NCBI RefSeq assembly: GCF_040110915.1
Contig: NZ_CP157793.1
Coordinates: 570,939-634,938, forward strand
Reading direction: 5' to 3'
From: Stappia sp.
GTDB lineage: Bacteria; Pseudomonadota; Alphaproteobacteria; Rhizobiales; Stappiaceae
DNA: 64,000 bases
The stretch's first letter is position 1. Every line of letters begins with the position of its first letter. Below are positions 37,201 through 44,469 of the stretch, in pieces. The notes below the pieces were generated by a model. The model did not search any database, had not been told where the DNA came from, and saw only the letters and a list, made by a program, of their open reading frames with translations. Position numbers and translations under genes: made by a program.

Positions 37201-37813
37201 TGACCACCGCTTCCGCCGCGATGGCCAGCATCAGGCCTTCCTGGTGCTCGGTGGCGTCGATGTGGCGTGTGCCGAACAGCCAGGCGAACACGGCCATGCC
37301 GACCGCGATGAGCAGGGTGATGTCGCTGAAGATCGGCAGGTTCGGCCCGCCGTTCTGCACGTCGAGCCGGGCGATCATCGTCGTCACCGACATCGACACT
37401 GCCTTCAGCTGCAGCGCGATGTAGGGAATGATGCCGATCACCGCGATGATCGCGACGACGGCGGCGACCGACTGGCTCTTGCCGTAGCGCGCGCCGATGA
37501 AGTCGGCGATCGAGGTGATGCGCTCGCTCTTGGCGAGCCGCACGATCCGCCGCAGCATCGGGTAGCAGGCGGCGAAGACGAGCACCGGACCGATGTAGAT
37601 CGTCAGGAATTCCAGCCCGTTGCGCGTCGCGGTGCCGACGGAGCCGAAAAATGTCCAGGAGGTGCAATAGACGGAGAGCGAGAGGGCATAGATCAGCGGG
37701 CGCCCGCGCCCCGGCTCCATCGTGCGCGCCTTGCGGTCGCCGTAGCTGGCGATGGCGAACAGAAGCAGCACGTAGCCGAGCGCCGAAACGACGACGACCC
37801 ATCCCTCCAGCAT
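34283..37813 (-). CDS. SLC5 transporter-sensor hybrid histidine kinase, CrbS/MxtR-like
   Basis: The 1176-residue protein begins with an SLC5-like membrane domain of about 13 helices (1-520). A STAC-like helical segment follows (about 545-615, GDLQATIARYLGEER), then a PAS domain (LDQVRQGIAVYDRDLRLICW). HisKA carries the phospho-His in AAAGHDILQPLNAA. The HATPase has LVSNAIKYT, DTGIGIPES and GLGLGLSIV, and a C-terminal receiver has LIVDYHLDEG and LNKPVKP. This order matches CrbS/MxtR kinases that govern acetate use. Whether it transports or only senses is unknown. The LuxR-type regulator is its likely partner. A conserved hypothetical gene is divergent from it. Confidence 0.9.
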   Translation of the reverse strand: MLEGWVVVVSALGYVLLLFAIASYGDRKARTMEPGRGRPLIYALSLSVYCTSWTFFGSVGTATRNGLEFLTIYIGPVLVFAACYPMLRRIVRLAKSERITSIADFIGARYGKSQSVAAVVAIIAVIGIIPYIALQLKAVSMSVTTMIARLDVQNGGPNLPIFSDITLLIAVGMAVFAWLFGTRHIDATEHQEGLMLAIAAEAVVKLFAFLAVGVWVTYGLYDGPGELFTAMASDPRVSEAMSGQQSGGNWIVMTLLSFFAVILLPRQFHVTVTENNSGAELKRATWFFPLYLVAINLFVVPIAVAGMMMLPASTNPDTYVLALPIAADHPWLALFAFIGGLSAATAMVIVATVALAIMISNDLVMPLVLRRSSEDAIISSSGEDMSRILLLIRRVAIFVTLLLAYAYFRAAGDTAALTSIGLLSFAAIAQFAPAFFGGLIWRRATARGAIAGMTAGFAIWVYTLLLPTFAQSGLISDAVIENGPFGLWLLKPQALFSLSFDPLTHGVFWSLSVNLAAYVLVSLARPPEPLERLQANIFVPSELSPAPGLRLWRTSVTVGDLQATIARYLGEERTQRSFHRFARERGRDADADFSAPADAQILRFSEQLLASAIGAASSRLVLSLLVKRRDPSGKGAMKLLDDATVAIQYNRDLLQTALDQVRQGIAVYDRDLRLICWNRQFRELLGLPAEYGQVGTPLDAILRYNAKRGAFGDDPVEVIVGDRIDKLAVRHETFQEHIATTETVLEVRTNPMPDGGIVTTYTDITERVLAEEALARANETLERRVRERTLELTHVNEELQRAKQVADDANLGKTRFLAAAGHDILQPLNAARLYASSLTERFSDGELRHLVQNVGSSLESVEEIIGAVLDISRLDTGALKPEITIFRIDEILNPLRNEFGPIAQEKDLDLRILPSGLSVRSDRRLLRRLLQNLVSNAIKYTRTGKVLVGARKRGETVVVEVLDTGIGIPESKQKLIFMEFHRLDDGAREARGLGLGLSIVERIARVLNHPVKLRSTAGHGARFSLTLPLAAAVPATQDAPAPAPATAALDGLHVLAIDNEPQILDGMRVLLEGWGCRVTTAHDPREAARKAGEAGAPPDILIVDYHLDEGTGVEAVVQLRWQFGAETPALLITADRTRAVRAEAAEKSIDMLNKPVKPAALRAHLSRLVSVATAAE

Positions 37814-37966
37814 GGCGCTTCCTCGCGGTTCTTGCCTCCCGGTCGCGATCCGAGCACAGTTGCCCGATCCTGTCCATCATGCGAAGGACGGGCATGCGGG
37901 GAAACGCCGGCCGGGACAGGTCGGGGCCTGTGCGAGGCCGGCACGCGGCACGAGGTTCGGGGAAAA

Positions 37967-38620
37967 GTGCTGTTCGGATTGGGAAAGCTGCTGCGCGGTC
38001 GACCGGGCCGCACCGTCGCCGACGCGCCCGCGCTGGCCGGTGTCCTGGCGACCCGCTCCCGCATCCTCGCCGAACGCGCGATCACCGAATACACCCGCAT
38101 GCGCGTCGGCCCCTCCTGGCCCCGGCTCTTCGCCGAGGCCGCCTTCCAGGAGGCGCTCGGCTGTGCCTGCCGCAGCGCCGCGCCGCTGGCGCTGGTGTGG
38201 GTGGTGCGCGTCGCCCGCCTCGCCCCGGCGGAGATCGCCGGCGCGGGCCCCGTCGCCCATCAGGACGCCTGGGACAGGGTGGTGGCGTCGGCCGCCGCCC
38301 GCGCGGCCCGCGACCTTGCGCCCGGTGCGCACGACGAGGCGGCGGGAACGCACGGCGGACAGGCCGTCGGACAGGCCACCGGACGGGCCGCCGGTCTGCT
38401 GGAGGACGCCTTCGCCCGCCCGCCCGCCGGGCTGAGCGAGGCGGTCACGCCCTGCGAGGCGGCGTGTTTCGCGCTGATGCTGCCGCTCGACCGGGCGTTT
38501 ACCGACGACGACCGCGAGACCATCCGCAACACGCTGCGGCTGCTGCTCGCCGAGGTGCATGAGGACTTCGCCCGGCATCTCGACATGGGCGCCCTGATCG
38601 AGGCCGGTCGGCGGGCGTGA
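37967..38620 (+). CDS. Conserved hypothetical protein divergent from the transporter-kinase
   Basis: A GTG start (VLFGLGKLLRGRPGR) gives 217 residues. The open frame continues far upstream, but that part is the shadow of the kinase gene. The region shows Ala-rich helices: LAERAITEYTRMRVGPSWPR, LFAEAAFQEALGCACRSAAPL and DDRETIRNTLRLLLAEVHED. No membrane helix, signal peptide or catalytic motif is seen. I recall similar uncharacterised proteins beside CrbS-type kinases in other alphaproteobacteria, which would point to a linked function. It is about 150 nt from the divergent kinase start. Confidence 0.6.
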   Translation: MLFGLGKLLRGRPGRTVADAPALAGVLATRSRILAERAITEYTRMRVGPSWPRLFAEAAFQEALGCACRSAAPLALVWVVRVARLAPAEIAGAGPVAHQDAWDRVVASAAARAARDLAPGAHDEAAGTHGGQAVGQATGRAAGLLEDAFARPPAGLSEAVTPCEAACFALMLPLDRAFTDDDRETIRNTLRLLLAEVHEDFARHLDMGALIEAGRRA

Positions 38621-38767
38621 GCCGCGTCTCCTGCCGCCGTGCGCCGGTTTCCCGATGCAAAGCCCGCGATCCGCGATTCCGGCGCCCGAAAAGCCATGCT
38701 AAGGGAGCGGCGTGCACATCTCCCCATCTTCGCGCGCATCGCCGCGCCTCCTTCAGGGTCTTCAGGC

Positions 38768-39196
38768 ATGCTTCAGGAATTCAAGAAATTTGCCGTCAAG
38801 GGCAATATGGTCGACATGGCCGTCGGCATCGTCATCGGCGCCGCCTTCACCGCCATCGTCTCCTCGCTGGTCGACGATCTCATCATGCCGCCGCTCGGTC
38901 TGCTGCTGGGTGGGGTCGACTTCTCCGATCTCTTCCTGGTGCTCAAGGCCGGCGATCCGGCCGGCCCGTATCCGACCGTCGCCGCGGCGCAGGAAGCCGG
39001 TGCGGTCACCTGGAACGTCGGGCTTTTCGCCAATGCGGTGCTGAAGTTCCTGATCGTCGCCGTCGCGCTGTTCATGGTGGTGAAGGGCGTCAACCGGCTG
39101 CGCACCAGGGAAGAGGCCGCCCCGGCAGCGCCTCCGGCACCGACGCGCGACCAGGAGCTTCTGGAGGAAATCCGCGATCTTCTGAAAACGCGCTGA
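38768..39196 (+). CDS. mscL: Large-conductance mechanosensitive channel MscL
   Basis: The ATG ([20 protein letters not shown]) gives 142 residues, the usual length. The first helix is [26 protein letters not shown], with the pore-lining Gly/Ala/Val pattern, and the second is [24 protein letters not shown], followed by the charged C-terminal bundle ([14 protein letters not shown]). It forms a pentameric inner-membrane channel that releases solutes on hypo-osmotic shock. The longer upstream frame lacks homology. An aminotransferase gene follows after 47 nt. Confidence 0.96.
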   Translation: MLQEFKKFAVKGNMVDMAVGIVIGAAFTAIVSSLVDDLIMPPLGLLLGGVDFSDLFLVLKAGDPAGPYPTVAAAQEAGAVTWNVGLFANAVLKFLIVAVALFMVVKGVNRLRTREEAAPAAPPAPTRDQELLEEIRDLLKTR

Positions 39197-39243
39197 GCCG
39201 TCGCGCCGCGCGCTTCCGTTATCTCTGGCAGGACATAATCCGC

Positions 39244-40425
39244 ATGACCGAGCTTCTGGACAGCCTTCGGGCCGAGGCGCGCGCGGCGCCGGAAAGCGGC
39301 ATCGTCGAGGTGGTGACCTTCGGCCGCGACCATCCCGATCTCGTGCCGCTGTGGGTGGGCGAGGGCGATCTGCCCACCCCGGATTTCATCAAGCGGGCGG
39401 CCGAGGCCTCGCTGGCGCGCGGCGAGACCTTCTACACCTATCAGCGCGGCATCCCGCCCCTGCGCGAGGCGCTGGCCGCCTACACCCATGCCCAGTTCGG
39501 CAAGGACTGGGGGGCGGAGCGCCACTTCGTCACCGGCTCCGGCATGCAGGCGATCCAGATCGCGATCGATCTGGTCGCGGGCGCCGGCGACGAGATCGTC
39601 TACCCCGCGCCGGCCTGGCCGAATTTCGCCGCGGCCGCCGAAATCGGCGGGGCGCGGGCCGTCGCCGTGCCGCTCGACTTCGCCGAGGACGGCTGGCGGC
39701 TCGACCCCGAGCGCCTGCTCGCCGCCGTGACCCCGCGCACCCGCGCCATCTATCTCAACTCGCCGTCGAACCCGACCGGTTTTGTCGCCGACCGCGACAC
39801 GCTGGCAGCCCTGCTCGAGGCGGCGCGGGCGCGGGGCATGTGGATCATCGCCGACGAGGTCTACAGCCGGTTCGTCTATGACGGCACGGCGCGCGCGCCC
39901 TCCTTCGTCGACGTCGCCGAGCCCGACGACCGGGTGCTCTACGTCAACACCTTCTCCAAGAACTGGGCGATGACGGGCTGGCGCGTCGGCTGGCTGTCCG
40001 CCCCGCCCGAACTGGCGCAGGCTGTGGAAAATCTGATCCAGTATTCGACCTCGGGTGTTGCGGAATTCCTCCAGCACGCGGCGCTCGCCGCGCTGCGCGA
40101 CGGCGAGCCGTTTCTCGCCGAGCAGCAGGCGCGGGCGGCGCGCGGGCTCGCCATCGTGCGCGCCGCGCTGGATAGCGACGCGCGCTTCCGTTACGCAGCG
40201 CCGAGCGGGGCTTTCTATGCGTTTTTCCGCGTCGACGGCCATCCCGATTGCCGAGCGCTCGCCAAGCGGCTGGTCTCCGAAGCCGGTGTCGGTCTGGCGC
40301 CGGGGTCTGCATTCGGCGCGGCCGGCGCGGGCTTCCTGCGGCTGTGTTTCGCCCGCGGCGAGGCGGATTTGACGCGGGCCGCCGAACGTCTGTCGCGCTG
40401 GATACGCGTTGACGGGCTTGTCTAG
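39244..40425 (+). CDS. PLP-dependent aminotransferase, class I/II
   Basis: The ATG (MTELLDSLRAEARAAP) gives 393 residues. Fold-type I signatures are present: YTYQRGIPPLREALA, the GSGMQAIQIAID cofactor loop, NSPSNPTG, ADEVYSRFVYDG with the Asp/Tyr pair, and SKNWAMTGWRVGW with the Schiff-base Lys. The C-terminal substrate Arg is in FLRLCFARG. It is close to aspartate/aromatic aminotransferases, and substrate cannot be fixed from sequence. The gene follows mscL closely, so they may share a transcript, and it ends 89 nt before fixL. Confidence 0.9.
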   Translation: MTELLDSLRAEARAAPESGIVEVVTFGRDHPDLVPLWVGEGDLPTPDFIKRAAEASLARGETFYTYQRGIPPLREALAAYTHAQFGKDWGAERHFVTGSGMQAIQIAIDLVAGAGDEIVYPAPAWPNFAAAAEIGGARAVAVPLDFAEDGWRLDPERLLAAVTPRTRAIYLNSPSNPTGFVADRDTLAALLEAARARGMWIIADEVYSRFVYDGTARAPSFVDVAEPDDRVLYVNTFSKNWAMTGWRVGWLSAPPELAQAVENLIQYSTSGVAEFLQHAALAALRDGEPFLAEQQARAARGLAIVRAALDSDARFRYAAPSGAFYAFFRVDGHPDCRALAKRLVSEAGVGLAPGSAFGAAGAGFLRLCFARGEADLTRAAERLSRWIRVDGLV

Positions 40426-40431
40426 GATGCG

Positions 40432-40449
40432 TTACGGATTTCTGCGTAA
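40432..40449 (+). promoter_or_regulatory. Inverted repeat TTACG-N8-CGTAA upstream of fixL
   Basis: A perfect 5-bp dyad with an 8-bp loop lies 66 nt before the fixL start in a short intergenic stretch. Its right half (TTTCTGCGTAAG) shares TTCTGCGTA with the element after fixJ at 42410, suggesting both bind the same regulator, possibly FixJ. It is too short for a terminator and has no T-run. Confidence 0.4.
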
Positions 40450-40514
40450 GGGTTTGTGATGATTGCCCGCCGGGCGCGGGACGAGGCAGGACACGGGGGC
40501 AGGCCGAGCAAGGG

Positions 40515-41726
40515 ATGCGCGACGACCATACCCGCAGCATGGCGGTCCCGCCGAGCGTTTCGGAAGCGCGGCTGGTCAGCGTCCTGGGGACCGCGGTGGA
40601 TGGCATCGTGGTGATGGACGATCACGGACGCATCATTCTCTTCAACAAGGCTTGCGAAAAGCTCTTCGGGTACAGCGCCGACGAGGTGCGTGGCCGCAAT
40701 GTGAAGATGCTGATGCCGCGCGATTACGCGGACGCGCATGACGGCTACCTGTCGCATTATCTGGAGACCGGCGAGAAGCGCATCATCGGCATCGGGCGCG
40801 AGGTGCGCGGTCGTCATCGCGACGGGACCGAGTTTCCCATCGAGCTGTCCGTGGGCGAGGCGGCGACGCCCGAGGGGCGCCAGTTCATCGGGATCATGCG
40901 TGACATCCGCTCGCGCAAGGCGGTCGAACGCCGGCTGGCGGAGGCGCAGGCGCAGCTCGTCAGCATCACCCGCATCAGCGCGCTGGACGAGATGGGCGCG
41001 GCCATCGCCCATGAGCTCAATCAGCCGCTGACCGCGATCATGCTGTATCTGCAGGCCGCCAGGCGCAAGGTCGCGGCGGGAGACGCGCCGGACGACAAGC
41101 TTGTCGAGATCGTCGACAAGGGCGTCAAGGAAGCCGAGCGCGCCAGCCAGATCATCCAGCGCATGCGCCAGTTCGTGGAAAAGCGCGAGCCGGAACGCCG
41201 CTGCGTGTCGGTTGCGGCGCTGATCGAGGAGTGCCTCGATCTGGTCCGGCTCGGCGATGCCTGCGACGGGGTCGACATCGCCGCCGAGCTCGATCCGGCC
41301 CTGCCGGAGATCAACGCCGACCCGGTGCAGATCCAGCAGGTGCTGGTCAATCTGGCGCGCAACGCGGTCGAGGCGGTGCGCAAGGTCGAGCGCAAGCGGG
41401 TGCGCATCGCCGCGCGGCTTGCCGGCGCCGACGTGGAGATCCGCGTGTCCGATTCGGGCGGCGGGGTGCCGGCCGAGGTGGTGCCGTCGCTGTTCAAGGC
41501 GTTTTCGGGATCCAAGCGTCGCGGCCTCGGTCTCGGGCTTACGATCTCCCGGTCGATCGCCCAGAATCACGGCGGCGACCTGTCGGTGGAGCCGATGGGC
41601 GCGGGCGACGGAGCGACCTTCGTCCTGCGCCTGCCCGTGGATCCGCCCTGCGACATGCCCGCGGACCGGCCGGCGCCGGACGCGGATCCGGACGAGACGA
41701 CCCTGACGAAAGGACCGAAGCCATGA
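40515..41726 (+). CDS. fixL: Oxygen sensor histidine kinase FixL
   Basis: The ATG has AAGGG just upstream. The 403-residue protein has no membrane helix, so it is a soluble FixL like that of Bradyrhizobium. A single PAS domain (about 20-140) carries the haem-binding stretch DAHDGYLSHYLETGEKRIIG followed by IGREV, with the proximal His. HisKA has phospho-His in AIAHELNQPLTAI. HATPase has LVNLARNAVEAVRK, DSGGGVPAEV and RGLGLGLTIS. It autophosphorylates when O2 is low and phosphorylates FixJ. The fixJ start overlaps its stop as ATGA, so the pair is translationally coupled. Confidence 0.95.
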   Translation: MRDDHTRSMAVPPSVSEARLVSVLGTAVDGIVVMDDHGRIILFNKACEKLFGYSADEVRGRNVKMLMPRDYADAHDGYLSHYLETGEKRIIGIGREVRGRHRDGTEFPIELSVGEAATPEGRQFIGIMRDIRSRKAVERRLAEAQAQLVSITRISALDEMGAAIAHELNQPLTAIMLYLQAARRKVAAGDAPDDKLVEIVDKGVKEAERASQIIQRMRQFVEKREPERRCVSVAALIEECLDLVRLGDACDGVDIAAELDPALPEINADPVQIQQVLVNLARNAVEAVRKVERKRVRIAARLAGADVEIRVSDSGGGVPAEVVPSLFKAFSGSKRRGLGLGLTISRSIAQNHGGDLSVEPMGAGDGATFVLRLPVDPPCDMPADRPAPDADPDETTLTKGPKP

Positions 41727-42340
41727 GCGCGAACGCGCAGGTGATCCATATTGTCGATGACGATCCCGCGATCCGCGACGCCCTGTCGGTCGTCTTCGAC
41801 ATGGAAGGCTTCGGCGTCGACACCTTCGAGACGGGCGACGCGTTTCTCGGGGCCGTCGGCACGACGGCACCGGACTGCGTGATTCTCGATGTTCACATGC
41901 CCGGACAGTCGGGCATCGAGATCCTGCGCCGGCTGCACAAGGACGGCTTCCAGGCTCCGGTCTTCGTGATCTCGGGGCAGGGTGACATTCCCATGGCGGT
42001 CGAGGCGATCAAGCAGGGCGCGCATGACTTCATCGAAAAGCCGTTCGACGCCGACACCGTGGTCACCCGGGTGCGCGATGCCATCGACGCGGCGAAAAAG
42101 GCGGCCGACGAGCCGGCCCCCATGGCCGACGACTTCCCAGGCGCCGACACGCTGACACCGCGCGAACGCGAGGTGCTGCGCGAGATCACCGCCGGCGCCT
42201 CCAACAAGGAAGCGGGGCGCGCGCTCGGCATCAGCCCGCGCACCATCGAGGTGCACCGCGCCCGCATCATGGAGAAGCTCGGCGCGCGCAACGCCGCCGA
42301 TCTGGTGCGCATCGTGCTGACCCGGGGCGCGCACGACTGA
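41723..42340 (+). CDS. fixJ: Response regulator FixJ
   Basis: The 205-residue protein has a receiver (HIVDDDPAIRDALSVVF, phospho-Asp in CVILDVHMPG, VFVISGQGDIPMAVEAIKQG and FIEKPF) and a LuxR-type helix-turn-helix (LTPREREVLREITAGASNKE, then SPRTIEVHRARIMEKLGARN). Length and motifs match FixJ. Phospho-FixJ activates fixK in rhizobia. The start is four bases inside fixL. Candidate FixJ boxes lie after this gene and before ccoN. Confidence 0.94.
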   Translation: MSANAQVIHIVDDDPAIRDALSVVFDMEGFGVDTFETGDAFLGAVGTTAPDCVILDVHMPGQSGIEILRRLHKDGFQAPVFVISGQGDIPMAVEAIKQGAHDFIEKPFDADTVVTRVRDAIDAAKKAADEPAPMADDFPGADTLTPREREVLREITAGASNKEAGRALGISPRTIEVHRARIMEKLGARNAADLVRIVLTRGAHD

Positions 42341-42411
42341 CGCACCCGCCGGCCCCGCGGCCGGCGGCCCGCCGGGGCCCCGTCTACGTGCAACTGCGGG
42401 TTCCGTGCTTC

Positions 42412-42425
42412 TGCGTAGTTCTTCC
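42412..42425 (+). promoter_or_regulatory. FixJ-like box downstream of fixJ
   Basis: TGCGTAGTTCTTCC matches about 10 of 14 positions of rhizobial FixJ sites, with the GTAGTT core intact. It shares TTCTGCGTA with the dyad before fixL. It would control the following single-domain receiver gene and perhaps fixK. The match was made by eye. Confidence 0.4.
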
Positions 42426-42598
42426 GAACGATCGACCTCCTATATTTGACTGACGAAGTCGTCGGGCTCGTATGGTTCCGTCGGGAGGATCCCGGGCGGG
42501 CCGAAGGCGTGTGTGGCGGTGCCTTGCACGCGGTTCCTCGCATGTGGGCTCCTCGCGCGATGTCGCGGGGCAGGTGTCGCGCCGTCGTCGTGCCGGGG

Positions 42599-42639
42599 CC
42601 CGCTTGCTGGACCCGCTTGCTGGACCCGCTTGCTGGACC
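42599..42639 (+). repeat. Three 13-bp direct repeats
   Basis: GCTTGCTGGA recurs at 42602, 42615 and 42628 with CCC between copies, giving a 13-bp period. It lies in the leader of the receiver gene. The unit is not a multiple of three and is too short and too few for a CRISPR array. Confidence 0.85.
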
Positions 42640-42893
42640 GGCGTCGTCCGGATGCGCTTTGCCCGCAATCACCGCCGGGCTGTGCGTCCGCACCGCGCGG
42701 TCACGGTCGGGCAGGGGCCGACGAACGGGCTGAAACAGGGGCCGGCAGAGTTCGGGCTGGAAATGGATGCAGGAATGACCACGCCGGATGGACACCGCGT
42801 CACGCAGGCCTTGCGCGCGCGCATTCGTGTCCGTCGCCAGTGGGCCTGTCGTATCTGCGCCTGTCACAGGACAGGCGGACGAAAGGGAACCCC

Positions 42894-43232
42894 GTGACCG
42901 TTCACATCATTGAGGACGATCCGGGCGTCGGCGATTCGCTGGCGCTTCTGCTGGGGCAGATCGGACACGAGGCGCGCGTCTATCCGGATGCGGAATCGTT
43001 CTTCGAGGCCTCCCCGCCGACCGCGCATGACACGGTGATCGTCGATCTGGGACTGCCGGGCCTCAGCGGCATGCAGCTCATCCGATGGCTGAACGGGCTC
43101 AAGGTCCCGCCGAAGGTGATCGCCATCACCGGCCAGTCGCATCGTTCGATCATGGAGATGCTCGAGGGCGAACGGCCCGCCATCCTGCTGCGCAAGCCCC
43201 TCAACGAGGAAGCGCTCGTCTCGCATCTCTAG
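42894..43232 (+). CDS. Single-domain response regulator (receiver only) between fixJ and fixK
   Basis: A GTG start with GAAAGGG upstream gives 112 residues, all one receiver domain: HIIEDDPGVGDSLALLLGQI (acidic pair), TVIVDLGLPGLSG with the phospho-Asp, AITGQSHRSI with the Thr position, and LLRKPL with the Lys. There is no output domain. It is FixJ-like in sequence. By position it could be a phosphate sink for FixL or a FixT-like inhibitor of FixL, as in Caulobacter, where FixT is a receiver homologue. Unlike that FixT it contains no Cys, so iron-sulfur sensing is excluded. It retains all phosphorylation residues. Confidence 0.8.
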   Translation: MTVHIIEDDPGVGDSLALLLGQIGHEARVYPDAESFFEASPPTAHDTVIVDLGLPGLSGMQLIRWLNGLKVPPKVIAITGQSHRSIMEMLEGERPAILLRKPLNEEALVSHL

Positions 43233-43302
43233 GTGACGGGTCTGGGTGACGGGGCGAAAGCCCCGCCCGACCCTGCGGCAGGGTCCATTGTTGCGAATGT
43301 GA

Positions 43303-43310
43303 CTAGGTAG
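43303..43310 (+). promoter_or_regulatory. Weak FixJ-like half box upstream of fixK
   Basis: CTAGGTAG matches six of eight positions of the FixJ core GTAMGTAG. It lies about 180 nt before the fixK ATG, at a distance that allows a promoter near 43360. The match is weak, but fixK is the expected FixJ target. Confidence 0.25.
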
Positions 43311-43486
43311 AACGTCGTACGAAAACGACCGAATTCCGGCTTTCGCAAACTCGGATTACGCTTTTTCGCATGGTTGACGGATGGTCGGCGTCGGACGGGG
43401 CGCATCGACCTATCGGGATGCCGGCGGACGGGCCGGCAAAACGTGACAAGGGTTCCCGACGCCATGGACCGCGACAGGAGGGCGAA

Positions 43487-44194
43487 ATGGCCTATGTGGA
43501 ACAGATGCTGGATACTCTCGATGGCCAGCAGGGCTTGTCCGATGCGGGTGCGAGGTCGCTTGGCCTCAAGCAGTCGCAGAATGCCAAGTTTCAGAGATTT
43601 TCCCAGCACAGCGTGATCTTCTACGAGGGCGACCGCGCCGAGCGCGTGTTCGAGCTCGATGAGGGCATCGTGATGCTCTACAAGCTGCTGCCGGACGGAC
43701 GGCGTCAGGTGGTCGAGGTGCTCAACCCCGGCACCATCTTCGGGGCGGCGGCCGGCGACAGCTACGATTGCTCCGCCGAGACCCTGACCCCGGCGCGCAT
43801 CAGCACCTACGACCGGCGCGAGATCGACCAGTCGGCCCCGCTGCAGAAGCATCTGACCCGCTGCCTGATCTCGCAGATGGAGCTGATGCACGACCACGCC
43901 GTGCTGCTCGGGCGCAAGTCGGCGATCGAGCGGGTGGCGACCTTCCTGATGCGCATGGTGCCGGATCGCAGCGGCGAGGGCTGCATCGGCCCGGCCGAGG
44001 CGGAGCCCGACACGCATGAGATCGTGCTCACCATGACCCGCCAGGAAATCGCCGACTATCTCGGTCTGACCATCGAGACGGTGAGCCGCGTGATTTCCGA
44101 GCTGAAGCGCCGCGGCCTCATCAAGGTCGAACGCCAGGATCGCATTCACATCGCGCGCGTCTGCGGCATCTGCCAGCTCACCGGCATTCACTGA
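43487..44194 (+). CDS. fixK: CRP/FNR-family regulator FixK
   Basis: The ATG (MAYVEQMLDTL) has CAGGAGGG upstream, giving 235 residues; the longer frame is not supported. A cyclic-nucleotide-type beta-roll (VIFYEGDRAERVFELDEGIV, FGAAAGDS) is followed by a dimerisation helix and an HTH_CRP domain (TRQEIADYLGLTIETVSRVISELKRRG). The recognition helix has E-x-x-SR, as in FNR/FixK proteins that read TTGAT-N4-ATCAA. No N-terminal Cys cluster is present, so it does not sense O2 itself. Matching boxes lie before hemN, ccoN, ccoG and ccoH. A strong terminator follows. Confidence 0.93.
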   Translation: MAYVEQMLDTLDGQQGLSDAGARSLGLKQSQNAKFQRFSQHSVIFYEGDRAERVFELDEGIVMLYKLLPDGRRQVVEVLNPGTIFGAAAGDSYDCSAETLTPARISTYDRREIDQSAPLQKHLTRCLISQMELMHDHAVLLGRKSAIERVATFLMRMVPDRSGEGCIGPAEAEPDTHEIVLTMTRQEIADYLGLTIETVSRVISELKRRGLIKVERQDRIHIARVCGICQLTGIH

Positions 44195-44330
44195 GGCAAC
44201 CGCCCGTCCCGGACGGGTGCATCGTCGCGGCGATCCGGTCGGGAGTGAAGGCGTGCCGCCGGGCGTGTCACTTTGCGTCTCACCGGCCGTATCCATGTCT
44301 GACGCTTTCGCGTTTCTCCTGCCCTGTCCT

Positions 44331-44359
44331 CGCCCCGGTGTCGCACCGGGGCGTTTTTT
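44331..44359 (+). terminator. Rho-independent terminator after fixK
   Basis: A perfect 10-bp GC-rich stem (CGCCCCGGTG and CACCGGGGCG) with a TCG loop is followed by six T. It lies about 140 nt after the fixK stop and before the convergent hemN 3' end. Confidence 0.9.
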
Positions 44360-44469
44360 GCCCGGTGATCCGGGGGAAGCGGAGCCACGAGAGTCGCGGC
44401 TCGCATGGCTTGTCGCGCCCCCCGTCGAGGCCTCCGCTCGGCGGATCGCAGGGCAGACCACCTGGCGGA

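Larger units (their letters stand above)
42341..42893 (+). promoter_or_regulatory. Long spacer with FixJ-like box, promoter and 13-bp triplicate
   Basis: This 553-nt stretch between fixJ and the receiver gene holds no convincing gene; a 141-codon frame inside it is Arg-rich and lacks a ribosome site. At 42412-42425 TGCGTAGTTCTTCC resembles the FixJ box GTAMGTAGTTTCCC and is followed by an AT-rich TATATTTGA. At 42599-42639 there is a triplicate repeat. If transcription starts near 42460, the receiver mRNA has a leader of over 400 nt. Confidence 0.4.

Noticed and set aside
34226..37900. Long plus-strand open frame across the transporter-kinase gene
   Set aside because: It is antisense to a gene with full kinase and SLC5 motifs. 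Only its last part (from 37967) has independent coding character.
42599..42639. Possible CRISPR-like array
   Set aside because: The 13-bp repeats have 3-bp gaps, with no spacers of 30 bp or more and no cas genes.
42472..42897. 141-codon frame in the fixJ-receiver spacer
   Set aside because: No ribosome site, Arg-rich, and it overlaps repeats and the receiver start.
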